A stretch of 64,000 nucleotides of DNA from Candidatus Nitrospira neomarina. Lineage in GTDB: Bacteria > Nitrospirota > Nitrospiria > Nitrospirales > UBA8639. The notes beneath the pieces were generated by a model. That model saw only the letters and a list, made by a program, of their open reading frames with translations. It made no database searches and was not told the origin of the DNA. The DNA lies in contig NZ_CP116968.1 in NCBI RefSeq assembly GCF_032051675.1, positions 4,519,001 to 4,583,000 of the forward strand, in the 5' to 3' direction. Numbering within the stretch: the stretch's first letter is position 1; each line of letters starts with the position of its first letter. Below are positions 35,778-44,966 of this stretch, in pieces. The position numbers were made by a program, and so were the translations under genes.

Positions 35778-36737
35778 ATGAATACGTCTTCTCCTGCGGC
35801 CGAACCTCTAATTCTTCCTTCGCCTGTTCGAATCGGATGGATTGGCGCCGGAGTGATGGGCGCGCCAATGTGCGAACATCTCCTTCGTGCCGGGTATGCC
35901 TTGACGGTATTTACCCGCACCCCTTCTAAAGCGCAGGTGTTGTTGGATCAAGGCGCCCGATGGGAAGAGTCTCCGGCCGCTGTAGCTGCGGAGGCCGATG
36001 TGGTGTGTACAATGGTGGGTTTTCCTCAGGATGTTCGTCGGATATATCTCGAACCAGATGGGCTGCTACCCCAGGCTCGCCCTGGTCAGGTCTTCGTGGA
36101 TTTCACCACTTCTGAGCCGACGTTGGCTCGTGAATTATCCAGTGTGGCCAGTTCAAAATCCGCATCCGCCCTGGATGCGCCGGTTTCTGGCGGTGACGTT
36201 GGGGCCAGAGAGGGCACATTGTCCATTATGGTGGGTGGCGATGCGAGGGCATTTGAAGCGGTCAGGCCGATCATGTCTGTGTTGGGAAGAACCGTAGTCT
36301 ATCAAGGCCATGCCGGATGCGGGCAGCATGCCAAACTCTGTAACCAAATAACGATTGCGGGCACGATGATCGGTGTGTGTGAAGCGTTATTGTATGCCCA
36401 AAAAGCCGGGTTGGATGGCGAAACCTTGTTGCGTTCCATATCCAGTGGGGCTGCGGGATGCTGGACACTTGACCATCTGGCACCTCGGATATTGAAACGA
36501 GATTTTGAAGCCGGATTTTTTGTGGAGCATTTCATTAAGGATATGGGTATGGCATTAGATGAAGCCAAACGAATGGGCTTACTTCTGACAGGGCTTTCAC
36601 TGGTTCGAAAGCTCTATGTTGCGATTCAAGCCAATGGTCATGGGCGTTCCGGGACGCATGCGTTGTTGTTGGCGCTGGAAGATTTATCTCCGACGTTTTT
36701 ACCTGCAGATTCCTCTCCTCACGCTTTGTCAAAGTAG
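35778..36737 (+). CDS. 3-hydroxyisobutyrate-dehydrogenase-family NAD(P) oxidoreductase
   Basis: 319 residues. The Rossmann opening IGWIGAGVMGAPM (about 19-31) is followed by VFTRTPSKA, which favours NADP. Substrate loop DAPVSGGDVGAREG (133-146) and catalytic Lys186 in HAKLCNQI are intact. The C-terminal helical domain has GAAGCWTLDHLAPRIL and FIKDMGMALDEAKR. The family reduces or oxidises small beta-hydroxy acids or semialdehydes. The exact substrate is unknown. It starts 24 bases after aguA and may be cotranscribed. Confidence 0.88.
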   Translation: MNTSSPAAEPLILPSPVRIGWIGAGVMGAPMCEHLLRAGYALTVFTRTPSKAQVLLDQGARWEESPAAVAAEADVVCTMVGFPQDVRRIYLEPDGLLPQARPGQVFVDFTTSEPTLARELSSVASSKSASALDAPVSGGDVGAREGTLSIMVGGDARAFEAVRPIMSVLGRTVVYQGHAGCGQHAKLCNQITIAGTMIGVCEALLYAQKAGLDGETLLRSISSGAAGCWTLDHLAPRILKRDFEAGFFVEHFIKDMGMALDEAKRMGLLLTGLSLVRKLYVAIQANGHGRSGTHALLLALEDLSPTFLPADSSPHALSK

Positions 36738-36833
36738 TGCCAATCCCGATCCGCATTTCCTCAATGGTTTGTTCCTATAGGTAGGGGCCACGCTCCCGCT
36801 CTGGACAAATGTTCGGTCGTGACGAAAAACGTA

Positions 36834-37217
36834 TTAGCTTTTTTCAGCCAACGTTCCGAGAAATAAAATTGCTAACCCGAGTCTTTTCTTTTGTGTTTTA
36901 TCTTCGTGATCTCTTTCCTTTGAACCTGCCTCATTGTGGTTGGTGAATTTTGTGGGTTGGGACGTACGATTTTTTTCTGAAGGGTGGGCCTTTGATGTCA
37001 TGTTGGTGGGGTGAGTACTGTGGAAATTGAGGGGGTGACTGGGGGAAGGCATGGGCAGTTCTCGGGCGTGTCCTTCATTCAAGAAGAACCCGACTGAGAG
37101 GACCAGGCCTGTAAGGCCTAAAAGACGCCATGTTTTTGTGGTCGGTTGCTGGCGGATCTGTTCCATTTTTTGGGCCCTCCGTTCCGCCGCTGATGCGGTG
37201 AGAAATCCTTGGGTCAT
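36834..37217 (-). CDS. Hypothetical membrane protein
   Basis: 127 residues from the ATG at 37217. A charged N-terminus (SAAERRAQKMEQI) is followed by a membrane helix LLGLTGLVLSVGFFLNEG, a polar His/Thr/Lys-rich stretch and a weak C-terminal hydrophobic segment LGLAILFLGTLA. No family is recognised. The frame is open to an ATG at 37286. It lies on the same strand as, and downstream of, the second HD-GYP gene. Confidence 0.45.
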   Translation of the reverse strand: MTQGFLTASAAERRAQKMEQIRQQPTTKTWRLLGLTGLVLSVGFFLNEGHARELPMPSPSHPLNFHSTHPTNMTSKAHPSEKNRTSQPTKFTNHNEAGSKERDHEDKTQKKRLGLAILFLGTLAEKS

Positions 37218-37363
37218 ATTTGGGCCTGTATCGACATTATTGTTTGAAACTTGCGGGAAGGCCCAGAGGTGTTTCTTCCTTGACATTGCCGTGGATTGGG
37301 GGTGATTTCAGCGGGAACGTGTTCTTCCCGGTTGGACCGAGGGAGTACGACAGGCAGGGATGG

Positions 37364-38638
37364 CTACAACGTCATCCAATTTTCCAGAGCAGAATCAAGG
37401 TCAATGCCGACTTGTTCGGGAGCAAGGACCCGCACAATTTCCGGCCGTGATTCATGAGAGGAGAGTACAGAGAAGTTGAACGGGATCGGTTCAGACAACG
37501 GTTGATGAATGGCGTCCTGGATTAGAAGGATCGTGGGTTGAAGCAGATCATCTCGGGAATTCGCTGTGACGATTCCCCGTTCCCCGGTACTCAATTCCAC
37601 CAGGGCATACGTGGGATAGATTCCAATGAGATTAATGAATGTCGCCACTAATGCGCCATCTAATAAACCTTTCCTGCCTTGTTGATATAACGATTGGAGG
37701 GCGTTTCTGACCGGGAAGGGCTTCCCAGTGTGGTGACCGGTTAATAATTCATCATACTCGTCGACAATACGAAGGATTCGGCTGGATGTGTGAATTTTGG
37801 TTGGATCACTATTCGCAGGATGTCCTGTGCCATCCAGGGCAATATGGTGTTCCCGGATTAACGTATCAACCTCGTCCGAGAGACTCGACTGTTGGGACAG
37901 CATCTCAACCCCTCGATGGGGATGTTTATGATACATGACTAATTCTGCGTCAGATAACTGGCTGAGCGGTCGGTTCAGGAGTTGTGGAATGTTCAAGAGC
38001 CCTGCGTCATGGAGAAGGCCCGCGCTTGCCAGGTGTTGTAACGCGGTATTGTCCAACCCCACAGCTCGTCCCAATAAAACCGCTAATGTACTGACCGCAA
38101 GTGCGTGATCGAATAAGGCCGGAGAAAAGTCCCTGGTCCGAATCATTGCGATGCAGGCTTCTTCATGTCGGAGGGATTCAGCCATGACGGATTCAGTGAT
38201 CTGATGAACCTGTTCCGTGGCGAGCCGTCCGGTTTTCTGCAGTGTGTGGAGGATATCCTGGACACCTTCAAGCATATACAACCGCACCATCTTCATTGTG
38301 GTGAGTTCACCGGATAGGGATTTTCCCTTAACAGAGGGTGGAAGGTGGTCAAGTCGTGCGACTTCGGGCGGGCGGGAAGAATCAGGTATAGGTGAATTCG
38401 GAGGGGAGGAGACGTCATCAGGGGTGGGCGGTGGTTCAGAATCTGGTACTACATCAAGCCCACGATCAGTATCAATGGCGATTTCTTGAATTCCGGCCTG
38501 TTCTAATTTGGCAATATCGCTGGAAGATTTGATGAGAAACCGGTGCAGGAGGAATGGAGTCTTTATCCATGAGCGGTCGATTCCACAGAGGTACATTCCC
38601 ACTTGAGCGGAAGTCGTTGGAATTCGTTTGATGGCCAT
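37364..38638 (-). CDS. HD-GYP-like protein with GHP variant
   Basis: 424 residues, a paralogue of the protein at 26847. DUF3391-like N-terminus VGMYLCGIDRSWIKTPF, then a Pro/Ser/Asp linker, then an HD-GYP domain. The HD pair (H about 210, D about 211, in LLHDAGLLNIP) is intact, but the GYP motif reads GTGHP (about residue 272). The second metal-ligand stretch REHHIALDG is kept. Phosphodiesterase activity is likely but the GYP-dependent contacts with GGDEF partners may differ. The start aligns with the paralogue. It stands upstream of a small membrane protein gene. Confidence 0.85.
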   Translation of the reverse strand: MAIKRIPTTSAQVGMYLCGIDRSWIKTPFLLHRFLIKSSSDIAKLEQAGIQEIAIDTDRGLDVVPDSEPPPTPDDVSSPPNSPIPDSSRPPEVARLDHLPPSVKGKSLSGELTTMKMVRLYMLEGVQDILHTLQKTGRLATEQVHQITESVMAESLRHEEACIAMIRTRDFSPALFDHALAVSTLAVLLGRAVGLDNTALQHLASAGLLHDAGLLNIPQLLNRPLSQLSDAELVMYHKHPHRGVEMLSQQSSLSDEVDTLIREHHIALDGTGHPANSDPTKIHTSSRILRIVDEYDELLTGHHTGKPFPVRNALQSLYQQGRKGLLDGALVATFINLIGIYPTYALVELSTGERGIVTANSRDDLLQPTILLIQDAIHQPLSEPIPFNFSVLSSHESRPEIVRVLAPEQVGIDLDSALENWMTL

Positions 38639-38952
38639 AATATGCCGACGAGGGGTTCTTAGGAAGGAAATTTCATTTCTTCATTGTGGGGAATGCCTGG
38701 TTTCCTCATCGGCGTCCTTTCGGCCGTTCTTAACCTCATACTCCCTAGGGAACACGTGGTGAAAGTGAAGGGCTTGTCATGTCTAAGGATGTGTTGTGAT
38801 AGGGGGGATGTTTCTGTTGTGCAATGACGGAAAATTCTGCGAATGGAAACGACCCAAGGACCATCAGAGCCAACAAAATATAGTGCCTGACCTCATGAAA
38901 TTTAAGTGTTCTCCTTGCCAGGCCGAAAAGGAGAAGACAGCTTTCACGGGGG
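38639..38952. other. Divergent intergenic region
   Basis: It separates the minus-strand HD-GYP gene from the plus-strand Lon-like gene and should contain both promoters. A short plus-strand frame from 38796 lacks coding character. Confidence 0.4.
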
Positions 38953-39753
38953 ATGGCGATGAGTGGATGTCGAGCATCATTTCACGGAAATTTTTCAGAT
39001 TTCTTATCTGCTAGGAGGGGCACTCAACGAGATGTCGTTTCGACGTTTTGGTCTATCCTCACAGGTGTCTTCCTCTCTGTATCCCTGTCATGGGGGCTTC
39101 CTGCCTCCGGCCATGCCGCTTCAGAATCGAGTCCACCAATCAAATATGTTCGAACGATGATTCCCATTCTTGGGACCACAATGAATGAACAATCCGAACA
39201 GGTGGGCATTGTTGCGGAAATTCAATTGGAATTTCTTCAGCGACGGGATCACAAGGGTTTGGATCTTCAATTTCTTTCAAGGCCAGGGAAGTTTTCACCG
39301 TATGCACAGCAATCGGTCAAAGACGCTTTAGTTCTAGTGGTTGAAGCAGCCGGGCTGAACCCTGATTCATGGACGGTCAAGTTTATTTTGCCCTATCCGG
39401 GAGTCACGTTGTACGGGGAAAGTTTATCGGCCATGGCGGCCCTGAATGTCGTTGCCCTTGCTAAAAATGAGCCGGTGGATGAGGAGACGGTTTTGACGGG
39501 TACCGTCACGCCGGATGGACATGTGGGAACTGTGGGAGGAGTCCCGTTAAAGATTTTGGCCGCATATGAACAACGGTATCGACGAGTACTAATTCCAGAG
39601 GAACCGGACGTGGCGGATGATGATTGGGAAACCCCGTTTCTGATGGAAGTGACGCCGGTGGGATCCATCAAACACGCCTATCTCGCGTTGACCAACCGGC
39701 CTCTTCGAAGTCATCTTAATGACCAGTCACTTGCTGCCAGCCTGGCCCACTAA
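38953..39753 (+). CDS. Exported Lon-fold (S16-like) protein
   Basis: 266 residues. An N-terminal hydrophobic segment (about 28-55, ending SGHAAS) suggests export. The C-terminal half follows the Lon proteolytic domain: YGESLSAMAALNVVALA (Ser about 159), LTGTVTPDGHVGTVGGVPLKILAA (Lys about 200) and VLIPEE. Ser and Lys form the Lon dyad in the family. There is no AAA ATPase domain, so it is a stand-alone domain outside the cytoplasm. The first 25 residues before the signal look atypical, and the true start could lie later. The substrate is unknown. Confidence 0.78.
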   Translation: MAMSGCRASFHGNFSDFLSARRGTQRDVVSTFWSILTGVFLSVSLSWGLPASGHAASESSPPIKYVRTMIPILGTTMNEQSEQVGIVAEIQLEFLQRRDHKGLDLQFLSRPGKFSPYAQQSVKDALVLVVEAAGLNPDSWTVKFILPYPGVTLYGESLSAMAALNVVALAKNEPVDEETVLTGTVTPDGHVGTVGGVPLKILAAYEQRYRRVLIPEEPDVADDDWETPFLMEVTPVGSIKHAYLALTNRPLRSHLNDQSLAASLAH

Positions 39754-39966
39754 CTGCATTCCTAATGAACATTCCGCCCTGTGTATGGTGATCCCGAGGA
39801 GGGAGGAGATTACCCGCGTGGGGTAGGTGAAAGGGTTTTGTCTTCCGCTTGCTTGTTTGGTTCGAATATTTCTATGGTAGCAAAAAGGGAAAGGATCGAC
39901 TTTTGGCGTGAGGCTTTCTCTTTGCAGATTTATGTGTTGAAGGAAATATCTATGGGGTAATCTTCT

Positions 39967-40635
39967 ATGATCCGACCATGTTTTGCGGTTGATATTGATA
40001 ATGTTTTAGGGCGGGCGGAGCCTGAAGTTCAGCGTTTATTTCAGGAATTGACGGGAAGATTATGGCCTGTGGGTCTGTATGGCAGTGCCGGTGGATTAGA
40101 TGCTAGCCAATTAGCGCCTGAACTCCTTGAGGAGATTTTCTGCCGATTCCACCAGGAGTCGATCCCACGGCTACCTTTGTTTCCTGGGGCAAAACAAGCC
40201 CTGACCCTCATCCATCGTCGCTATCGGGTTATTATCGTGACGGCCCGGCGTCCGTATTCACGACCTCAGACTCTTTGTTGGTTGGAAAGACATGGCCTTC
40301 CTTTTGATGCGCTGTATCACACTGAAGAAAAAACCGACATTCCCGAAATGATAACAGCCGCGATTGATGATCATCCTCACCATATTCAGGCCTATCGTGC
40401 CCTCGATAGACAAGTCTTTGTTATGGATCAACCCTGGAATCGTGCAATTCCTCATGCTGATGTTGTTCGGGTGAGTGGTTGGGATGCTCTAGTACAGTGG
40501 TTGCATGTCCGACATCTTTCCAGTTGGCCCAAACATATCCCGGAGTCTCCTACTTGTCGGCAGTTGTTCTCAGTACATCTGAAGCTTCCTTCTTTGACGC
40601 CGACCGGTGTTTCGACGGAATTTACACAGCCGTAA
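39967..40635 (+). CDS. HAD-superfamily phosphatase, nucleotidase-like
   Basis: 222 residues. HAD motif I is FAVDIDNVLG (Asp9, Asp11), motif II lies in YRVIIVTARRPYSRP, and the acidic motif is AAIDDHPHH with FVMDQPWNR after it. The layout resembles 5'(3')-deoxyribonucleotidase-like HADs (NT5C type). The C-terminal 35 residues are extra and without domain. It stands alone; the next gene, a response regulator, begins 134 bases later. Confidence 0.8.
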   Translation: MIRPCFAVDIDNVLGRAEPEVQRLFQELTGRLWPVGLYGSAGGLDASQLAPELLEEIFCRFHQESIPRLPLFPGAKQALTLIHRRYRVIIVTARRPYSRPQTLCWLERHGLPFDALYHTEEKTDIPEMITAAIDDHPHHIQAYRALDRQVFVMDQPWNRAIPHADVVRVSGWDALVQWLHVRHLSSWPKHIPESPTCRQLFSVHLKLPSLTPTGVSTEFTQP

Positions 40636-40769
40636 GTGTGCGAGCGTTGGGCGGTACAGGAAAGGTTTTAAAGGAAATCGCCGATAAAGGTTAGAGGTTC
40701 TTTGCTGTTGAAAAGCGGTTTGATCCCGCACATATTTTGATCTCCTGTTTAACCAACTCTAGAAAACTA

Positions 40770-41255
40770 ATGATGACTCTGCCTATTCACACGGTCTTGC
40801 TTGTTGACGATAATCCCGATGACTGTGAAATTGTCAAAGAGGCATGGGGCGAGATCCCGATCGGACAGGAATTACGCTGCGTGAATGATGGCACCGAATT
40901 GCTGGATTATTTGTATTGCCGTGGTTCATTTTCGAGGAAAGAATCTGCGCCACGCCCCAGTGTGATCCTCCTGGATTTGAATATGCCTCACATGACCGGC
41001 GGGGAAGTTCTCACTGAAATCAAGAAGGATCCATCTTTAGCATCCATACCCATTGTGGTGTTGACTACGTCAAAAGCTCCAAGAGATATCGGTCATACCG
41101 CTGGGATGGGAGTGAATGGATACATGCAAAAACCCAATTCTTATAGCGGGTATCTCCGGATGTTTACTAATTTGAGAACGCATTGGGCGGAAATTCTTGC
41201 CCAACCATTGGCTGGAAGTGGCGGGGATTCCTCTAGCAATATTGCCTGGTGTTAG
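40770..41255 (+). CDS. Stand-alone receiver-domain response regulator
   Basis: 161 residues from the ATG at 40770. It is a CheY-like receiver of the Rcp1 type with long loops: acid pair DD (13-14) in VLLVDDNPDD, phospho-acceptor Asp69 in ILLDLNMPHM, Thr in VLTTSK and Lys in MQKP. There is no output domain. Such regulators are often partnered with phytochrome-like or multi-PAS kinases; the kinase at 24104 is a possible but distant partner. The C-terminal 20 residues are Ser/Gly-rich. Confidence 0.88.
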   Translation: MMTLPIHTVLLVDDNPDDCEIVKEAWGEIPIGQELRCVNDGTELLDYLYCRGSFSRKESAPRPSVILLDLNMPHMTGGEVLTEIKKDPSLASIPIVVLTTSKAPRDIGHTAGMGVNGYMQKPNSYSGYLRMFTNLRTHWAEILAQPLAGSGGDSSSNIAWC

Positions 41256-41684
41256 ATGTCCGGGGGACGCGGGATTTACCCTTTTTCCAGGAAAATTTTG
41301 GTGCCTGTTCTTTCTTCTCTCTTCGTTCCTGGTGACCGCTCCTGCTCTAGATTAGTTTATTTCCATCCCTAATGAAGGCTCGGTATGCGGAACACGATTA
41401 GTTTCTTTCATAATTGACCGATTTTTCCTCTTTTCGTAACGTGCATTCTTCGCTTCCAGTGGTCCTGCTTTTTAATATTTCTCATCCTAACTAGGGTTTG
41501 GGAATGTTAGCTCTGTCCAGATAAGCGGTTTTTACTCCGCCTCAAGTTCTCTCCTCAACAACCGACACTATCCTATATGGATTAACGAGTAGTGATAACG
41601 AGAGATACACCTGTGCAATCATCCTTTCAGGAATCTTCTGATCATTCCTGGCGTTTGAAAACCTTGGGGGCAATGGGAAACACT
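41256..41684. other. Intergenic region, about 430 bases
   Basis: AT-rich in parts. No gene or structured element is recognised. Confidence 0.4.
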
Positions 41685-42536
41685 ATGAAAACACATTCTA
41701 TTTTGACGGGCGCAGTTATCATGATGGGAACAACATTGCTGACGACAAGTTTTGCCTATGAGGCCTCTGAATATTTGCTGTTGACCCGTCACCGGGATTC
41801 GAATGGGCATTTGCTGGCGGGACCAACCCACCACCAACCGCAACCTTCCGTGATTCAAAAAACGGTCGTTCCTGCCCAACCTCAGACGTTTGAACGGCGA
41901 AGTACCGAGTGGGGAATGAATGCTCAGGAAGTAAAGCTGAATGAACCGGTGCAACCGGTTTGGGAGCTCCAATCTCCGGTATTGGAGCCCTACGAGCAGC
42001 GGGTAGGGTATCGTCGTCAAATCGAAGGAATTGACGCCTCGTTAACCTACACGTTTTACGAAGACCAACTTGCTCAGGCAAATTATTTATTTGAACCCCA
42101 ACATGATGATGCGGTGGACTATGTGAACGATTTTCATACGGTCCAAAACTGGATAACCCAGTCCTATGGTATGCCGACGTCGGTTCAGGAAATCTGGTTA
42201 GATACCTTGTACCAATATGATCAAAGTCTCTGGGGACAAGCCCTGCTTCGTGGCCATCTAAAGATGGTGGCGGAATGGCGGAACGATACCACAAATATTA
42301 CCCTTCTGTTAGACGGAGGAGAGGATACGATAGGGTTAATGGCTGATTTCGATAGCGTGGCAGTCATCGCTCCCCCCTCAATGGAAGCCAAAGTGATTGA
42401 GGAAATTCCTCTTGTGGAAGAGGCCACAATGGAAAAAATCTCTGTCAGCGAAGAGCATTCATTGGAAGCACCGTCTGGGGAAGAGATGCCAACTGAACCC
42501 GTATCCCAGGAAAATCAACCGGACACAAAGTTGTAA
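41685..42536 (+). CDS. Secreted hypothetical protein
   Basis: 283 residues from the ATG at 41685, which gives a typical signal peptide ending TTSFAYE. The mature part has a Gln/Pro/His-rich stretch, a central domain of about 120 residues (IDASLTYTFYEDQLAQANYLF, then SYGMPTSVQEIWLD and VAEWRNDTTNITLLL), and a Glu-rich acidic tail. The central domain looks like a small alpha/beta fold, but I do not recognise the family. A terminator follows, so it is probably monocistronic. Confidence 0.7.
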   Translation: MKTHSILTGAVIMMGTTLLTTSFAYEASEYLLLTRHRDSNGHLLAGPTHHQPQPSVIQKTVVPAQPQTFERRSTEWGMNAQEVKLNEPVQPVWELQSPVLEPYEQRVGYRRQIEGIDASLTYTFYEDQLAQANYLFEPQHDDAVDYVNDFHTVQNWITQSYGMPTSVQEIWLDTLYQYDQSLWGQALLRGHLKMVAEWRNDTTNITLLLDGGEDTIGLMADFDSVAVIAPPSMEAKVIEEIPLVEEATMEKISVSEEHSLEAPSGEEMPTEPVSQENQPDTKL

Positions 42537-42582
42537 ATTAACCGTCGAGTTTTCAGCTACGTTAAAATACTCGTGTATTGTG

Positions 42583-42611
42583 GGAGGAGGCCCTGCCTCC
42601 TCCTTTTTTTT
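42583..42611 (+). terminator. Rho-independent terminator
   Basis: GGAGGAGGC (42583-42591) pairs with GCCTCCTCC (42595-42603) around a three-base loop and is followed by eight T. Confidence 0.85.
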
Positions 42612-42760
42612 ATTCTAAAATTTTCAGCTATTGAACCGGTATGCCGTGGCACGAGGGAGTTTTATGTTGATCCAAACTTTAAAAATTATGGGATGCTTGA
42701 ATCCAAGGCGTCTTTGGTAAATCAATGGAGAAGGTGAGCCGGTGGTTTTGGAAGAGCGTC

Positions 42761-43372
42761 TTACCAATAACCAAACGGATAATACGGATAAAACCGGCCA
42801 TATCCTCCCCAGTATGGAAACGCATAAGGATAGAAGAAGGGCTGAGGATAGGGTCCATACCGGTTAAAATCAGGAGAATACGCTGGCCAGACTTTGAGAT
42901 GTTTAATGGTGAGAGTGGGATAGGTATATATGGTTTCATCGAGACCCTGTTGGACAGAGCCGGACAGTTCTCCAACCAAGGTGAGCCGGGTTCCAGGGGG
43001 AACTGTGGCGGGATCTAGAAATTGTTCCTGTTTTGCAATAAATCGTCCTTGGGATTGCGTAAGTTCAGTTGTGGGCTCCTGTTCATCGATGAGGGGTAAT
43101 TGAAGGATCGTGAGTTGGGTTGAATCCTTTAAGCGTTTTGCTGCCAGGACTTGACCTCCAAGAATAATCAGTTTTCCCTTGAAGCTGTCAGGATCCTCTT
43201 TGATGCGCGGGAACAGTAATTGGGGGTCGATTTGTTCCGCCAGATCTGGAGGAAGGGTGCTTTTGTAGGGGGTAGAGCATCCTGTGGCACAAAGCATGGT
43301 GAGGAATAACAGGAAGACCAGTTTATGGGGAATAAATACAGGTGAGAGACTAATGGCGCTCGAGCAAGTCAT
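42761..43372 (-). CDS. slp: Slp-family outer-membrane lipoprotein
   Basis: 203 residues. AAGGA lies five bases before the ATG. The signal ends MLCATGC (lipobox). The mature domain matches the Slp family (DSFKGKLIILGGQVLAAKRLKD, then PPGTRLTLVGELSG and LTIKHLKVWP), outer-membrane lipoproteins induced by starvation or acid stress in enterics. The C-terminus, from about residue 170, is a Tyr/Pro/Phe/Gly-rich tail that the enteric family lacks. It stands alone on the minus strand. Confidence 0.85.
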   Translation of the reverse strand: MTCSSAISLSPVFIPHKLVFLLFLTMLCATGCSTPYKSTLPPDLAEQIDPQLLFPRIKEDPDSFKGKLIILGGQVLAAKRLKDSTQLTILQLPLIDEQEPTTELTQSQGRFIAKQEQFLDPATVPPGTRLTLVGELSGSVQQGLDETIYTYPTLTIKHLKVWPAYSPDFNRYGPYPQPFFYPYAFPYWGGYGRFYPYYPFGYW

Positions 43373-43816
43373 CTTGATCCTTCATCAATATTTACAGCAT
43401 ATTCCTCCATCCTGAAGAGATGCAAATACAACAGATTCATCTGATGATATGGTTGACCCGAGATTCTTTTTAGTAAGGGGCCTGGCGCCATTTCTCCAAG
43501 ATGGGACCTCAGACCGGCTCCCGTTCAGGTAATTATTCACCCCGGCCCAATTGCTCAATCTTGGCTCTGTATTTCTGAGGTATTGCTACGAATCTGGGAG
43601 CTAGTTGTGGGTAGGCAATTGTCATGGACTTCTAAAGGCAGGGGGAAATGATCAAAATCCCCGAAGATCGAAAAAGGCACTTATCTTGAGAAGATAATGA
43701 GGATACGGGAAGAATAAATTTTGGGTCAGTCAAACCGGATGAAGCATGGATTCGGCTTTACCTAAAAGCTGAATAATTTGTGTTTCTCATTCTCCGTCGT
43801 GAGTCGTGTTCAGCAG
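43373..43816. other. Intergenic region, 444 bases
   Basis: No gene or clear structure. Its low-coordinate end should hold the slp promoter. Confidence 0.4.
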
Positions 43817-44140
43817 TCAAGGCTTCTTTTTGGGTGTGGAAAACGTGATTTCGGTCGCAACCCAGTCGCGGTTTTCAGGAACGCCCTTTTTTGAAACCTC
43901 GGCTACCAGTCGGTCCCCAACCTGCGGCCGGGCGTTTTCGACATGAATCCCATTTTGTTGAAACGTAATTTGAGGATGAAAGGCGAGAGTGAGGGATTCC
44001 CCTTTTGGAGTTGTGACCACCACATGGTCATTTCCCAATTCAGTGACGGTTCCCATTACATGAGGAGCATCGCCATGGGCCCAGGCGGGGATGGTCAGAA
44101 AAAGGGAGCACAAAGCGGCTAGAATACTGAAATATTTCAT
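43817..44140 (-). CDS. Small periplasmic protein, DUF5666-like
   Basis: 107 residues from the ATG at 44140, with AAGGAG eight bases upstream and a signal peptide ending PAWAHG. The mature domain is a small beta barrel (VMGTVTELGNDHVVVTTPKGE, then ARPQVGDRLVAEVSKKG), resembling DUF5666/OB-type periplasmic proteins. It starts 25 bases after the cytochrome c gene and is surely cotranscribed with it. A role in handling a metal or redox partner is possible but not shown. Confidence 0.72.
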   Translation of the reverse strand: MKYFSILAALCSLFLTIPAWAHGDAPHVMGTVTELGNDHVVVTTPKGESLTLAFHPQITFQQNGIHVENARPQVGDRLVAEVSKKGVPENRDWVATEITFSTPKKKP

Positions 44141-44165
44141 GATAGTGACTCCTTGGATGATAAAA

Positions 44166-44771
44166 TCAATGTTGGTGCTCTTGGGGAAAGACATCTTCTC
44201 CTGATAAGAATTGATCAATGGCTTCTTGTTGCTCGCGTTCTTCGCGGGTAAGAGGATTATATTGTTTCATCTCCGCAATTTCCTCAGGAGTGATATTGGG
44301 GAAATGTCGAACGAGATGAACTAATTTCCAACTATCGAAATCTTCTTCCGGCAGACCTTTCCCCCAGGCCGGCATTCCGGTAAATCGAATGCCGTAATGG
44401 ATGACATAAAACAATTCTCCATCAGCCATGGCTTGAATAGCTGGGGCTCTGAGGTCCGGAACAGGAGGATAGAAATTCGGACCCATATGGGTTTTCCCAC
44501 TTCCATCATTGGCGTGGCAGGTGGCGCAGTGATCGGCAAAATGGTGCCGGGCTTGTGCAAGATTTTCAGGAGAAAAAGGGACCGGGTTCGACATTTTGAG
44601 AAAGTGGCTCGGCGTTGCCAGATGTCGGATAAACCTGGCAGCTTTCACTTCCCACTCGGGCGGAGTGGCTTTCGCGGAGAACGTACCCGGTAACAACCAG
44701 AGCGCAGCCAAGGTGGACCCGACCAACAGGAGAACAATGATAATAAAAAAGATTTTGATTCGTTTCAACAT
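44166..44771 (-). CDS. Membrane-anchored c-type cytochrome
   Basis: 201 residues. An N-terminal membrane helix (about 6-28) acts as an uncleaved anchor. The haem motif is CATCH (82-86), with the likely axial Met at about 133 in FTGMPAWGKGL. One haem only. The fold is that of a class I cytochrome c (cytochrome_CBB3-type). It probably passes electrons in the periplasm. The C-terminus is Glu/Gln-rich. It leads a two-gene unit with the small periplasmic protein. Confidence 0.9.
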   Translation of the reverse strand: MLKRIKIFFIIIVLLLVGSTLAALWLLPGTFSAKATPPEWEVKAARFIRHLATPSHFLKMSNPVPFSPENLAQARHHFADHCATCHANDGSGKTHMGPNFYPPVPDLRAPAIQAMADGELFYVIHYGIRFTGMPAWGKGLPEEDFDSWKLVHLVRHFPNITPEEIAEMKQYNPLTREEREQQEAIDQFLSGEDVFPQEHQH

Positions 44772-44966
44772 AATTGATCAGCTTTTTATAGTGTACCCGT
44801 TCGGGGATTTTCTTCACAAGTCAAATGAACGTTCATCAATCAGTGGATCATTTTTTCTGGTTGGGGAAAGAAGTGAAATTGGGTAGTATGGGTAAATGCA
44901 TTCAGTGATTCCGGCGCAAAACGAGGTAATTGTATCTCTTCTGATATAACCGATGGTCTCTATTTG

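Noticed and set aside
39032-39160. ATG behind an AGGAGG in another frame within the Lon-like gene
   Set aside because: The spacing is too long and the product has no protein character; the Lon-like frame is the real one.
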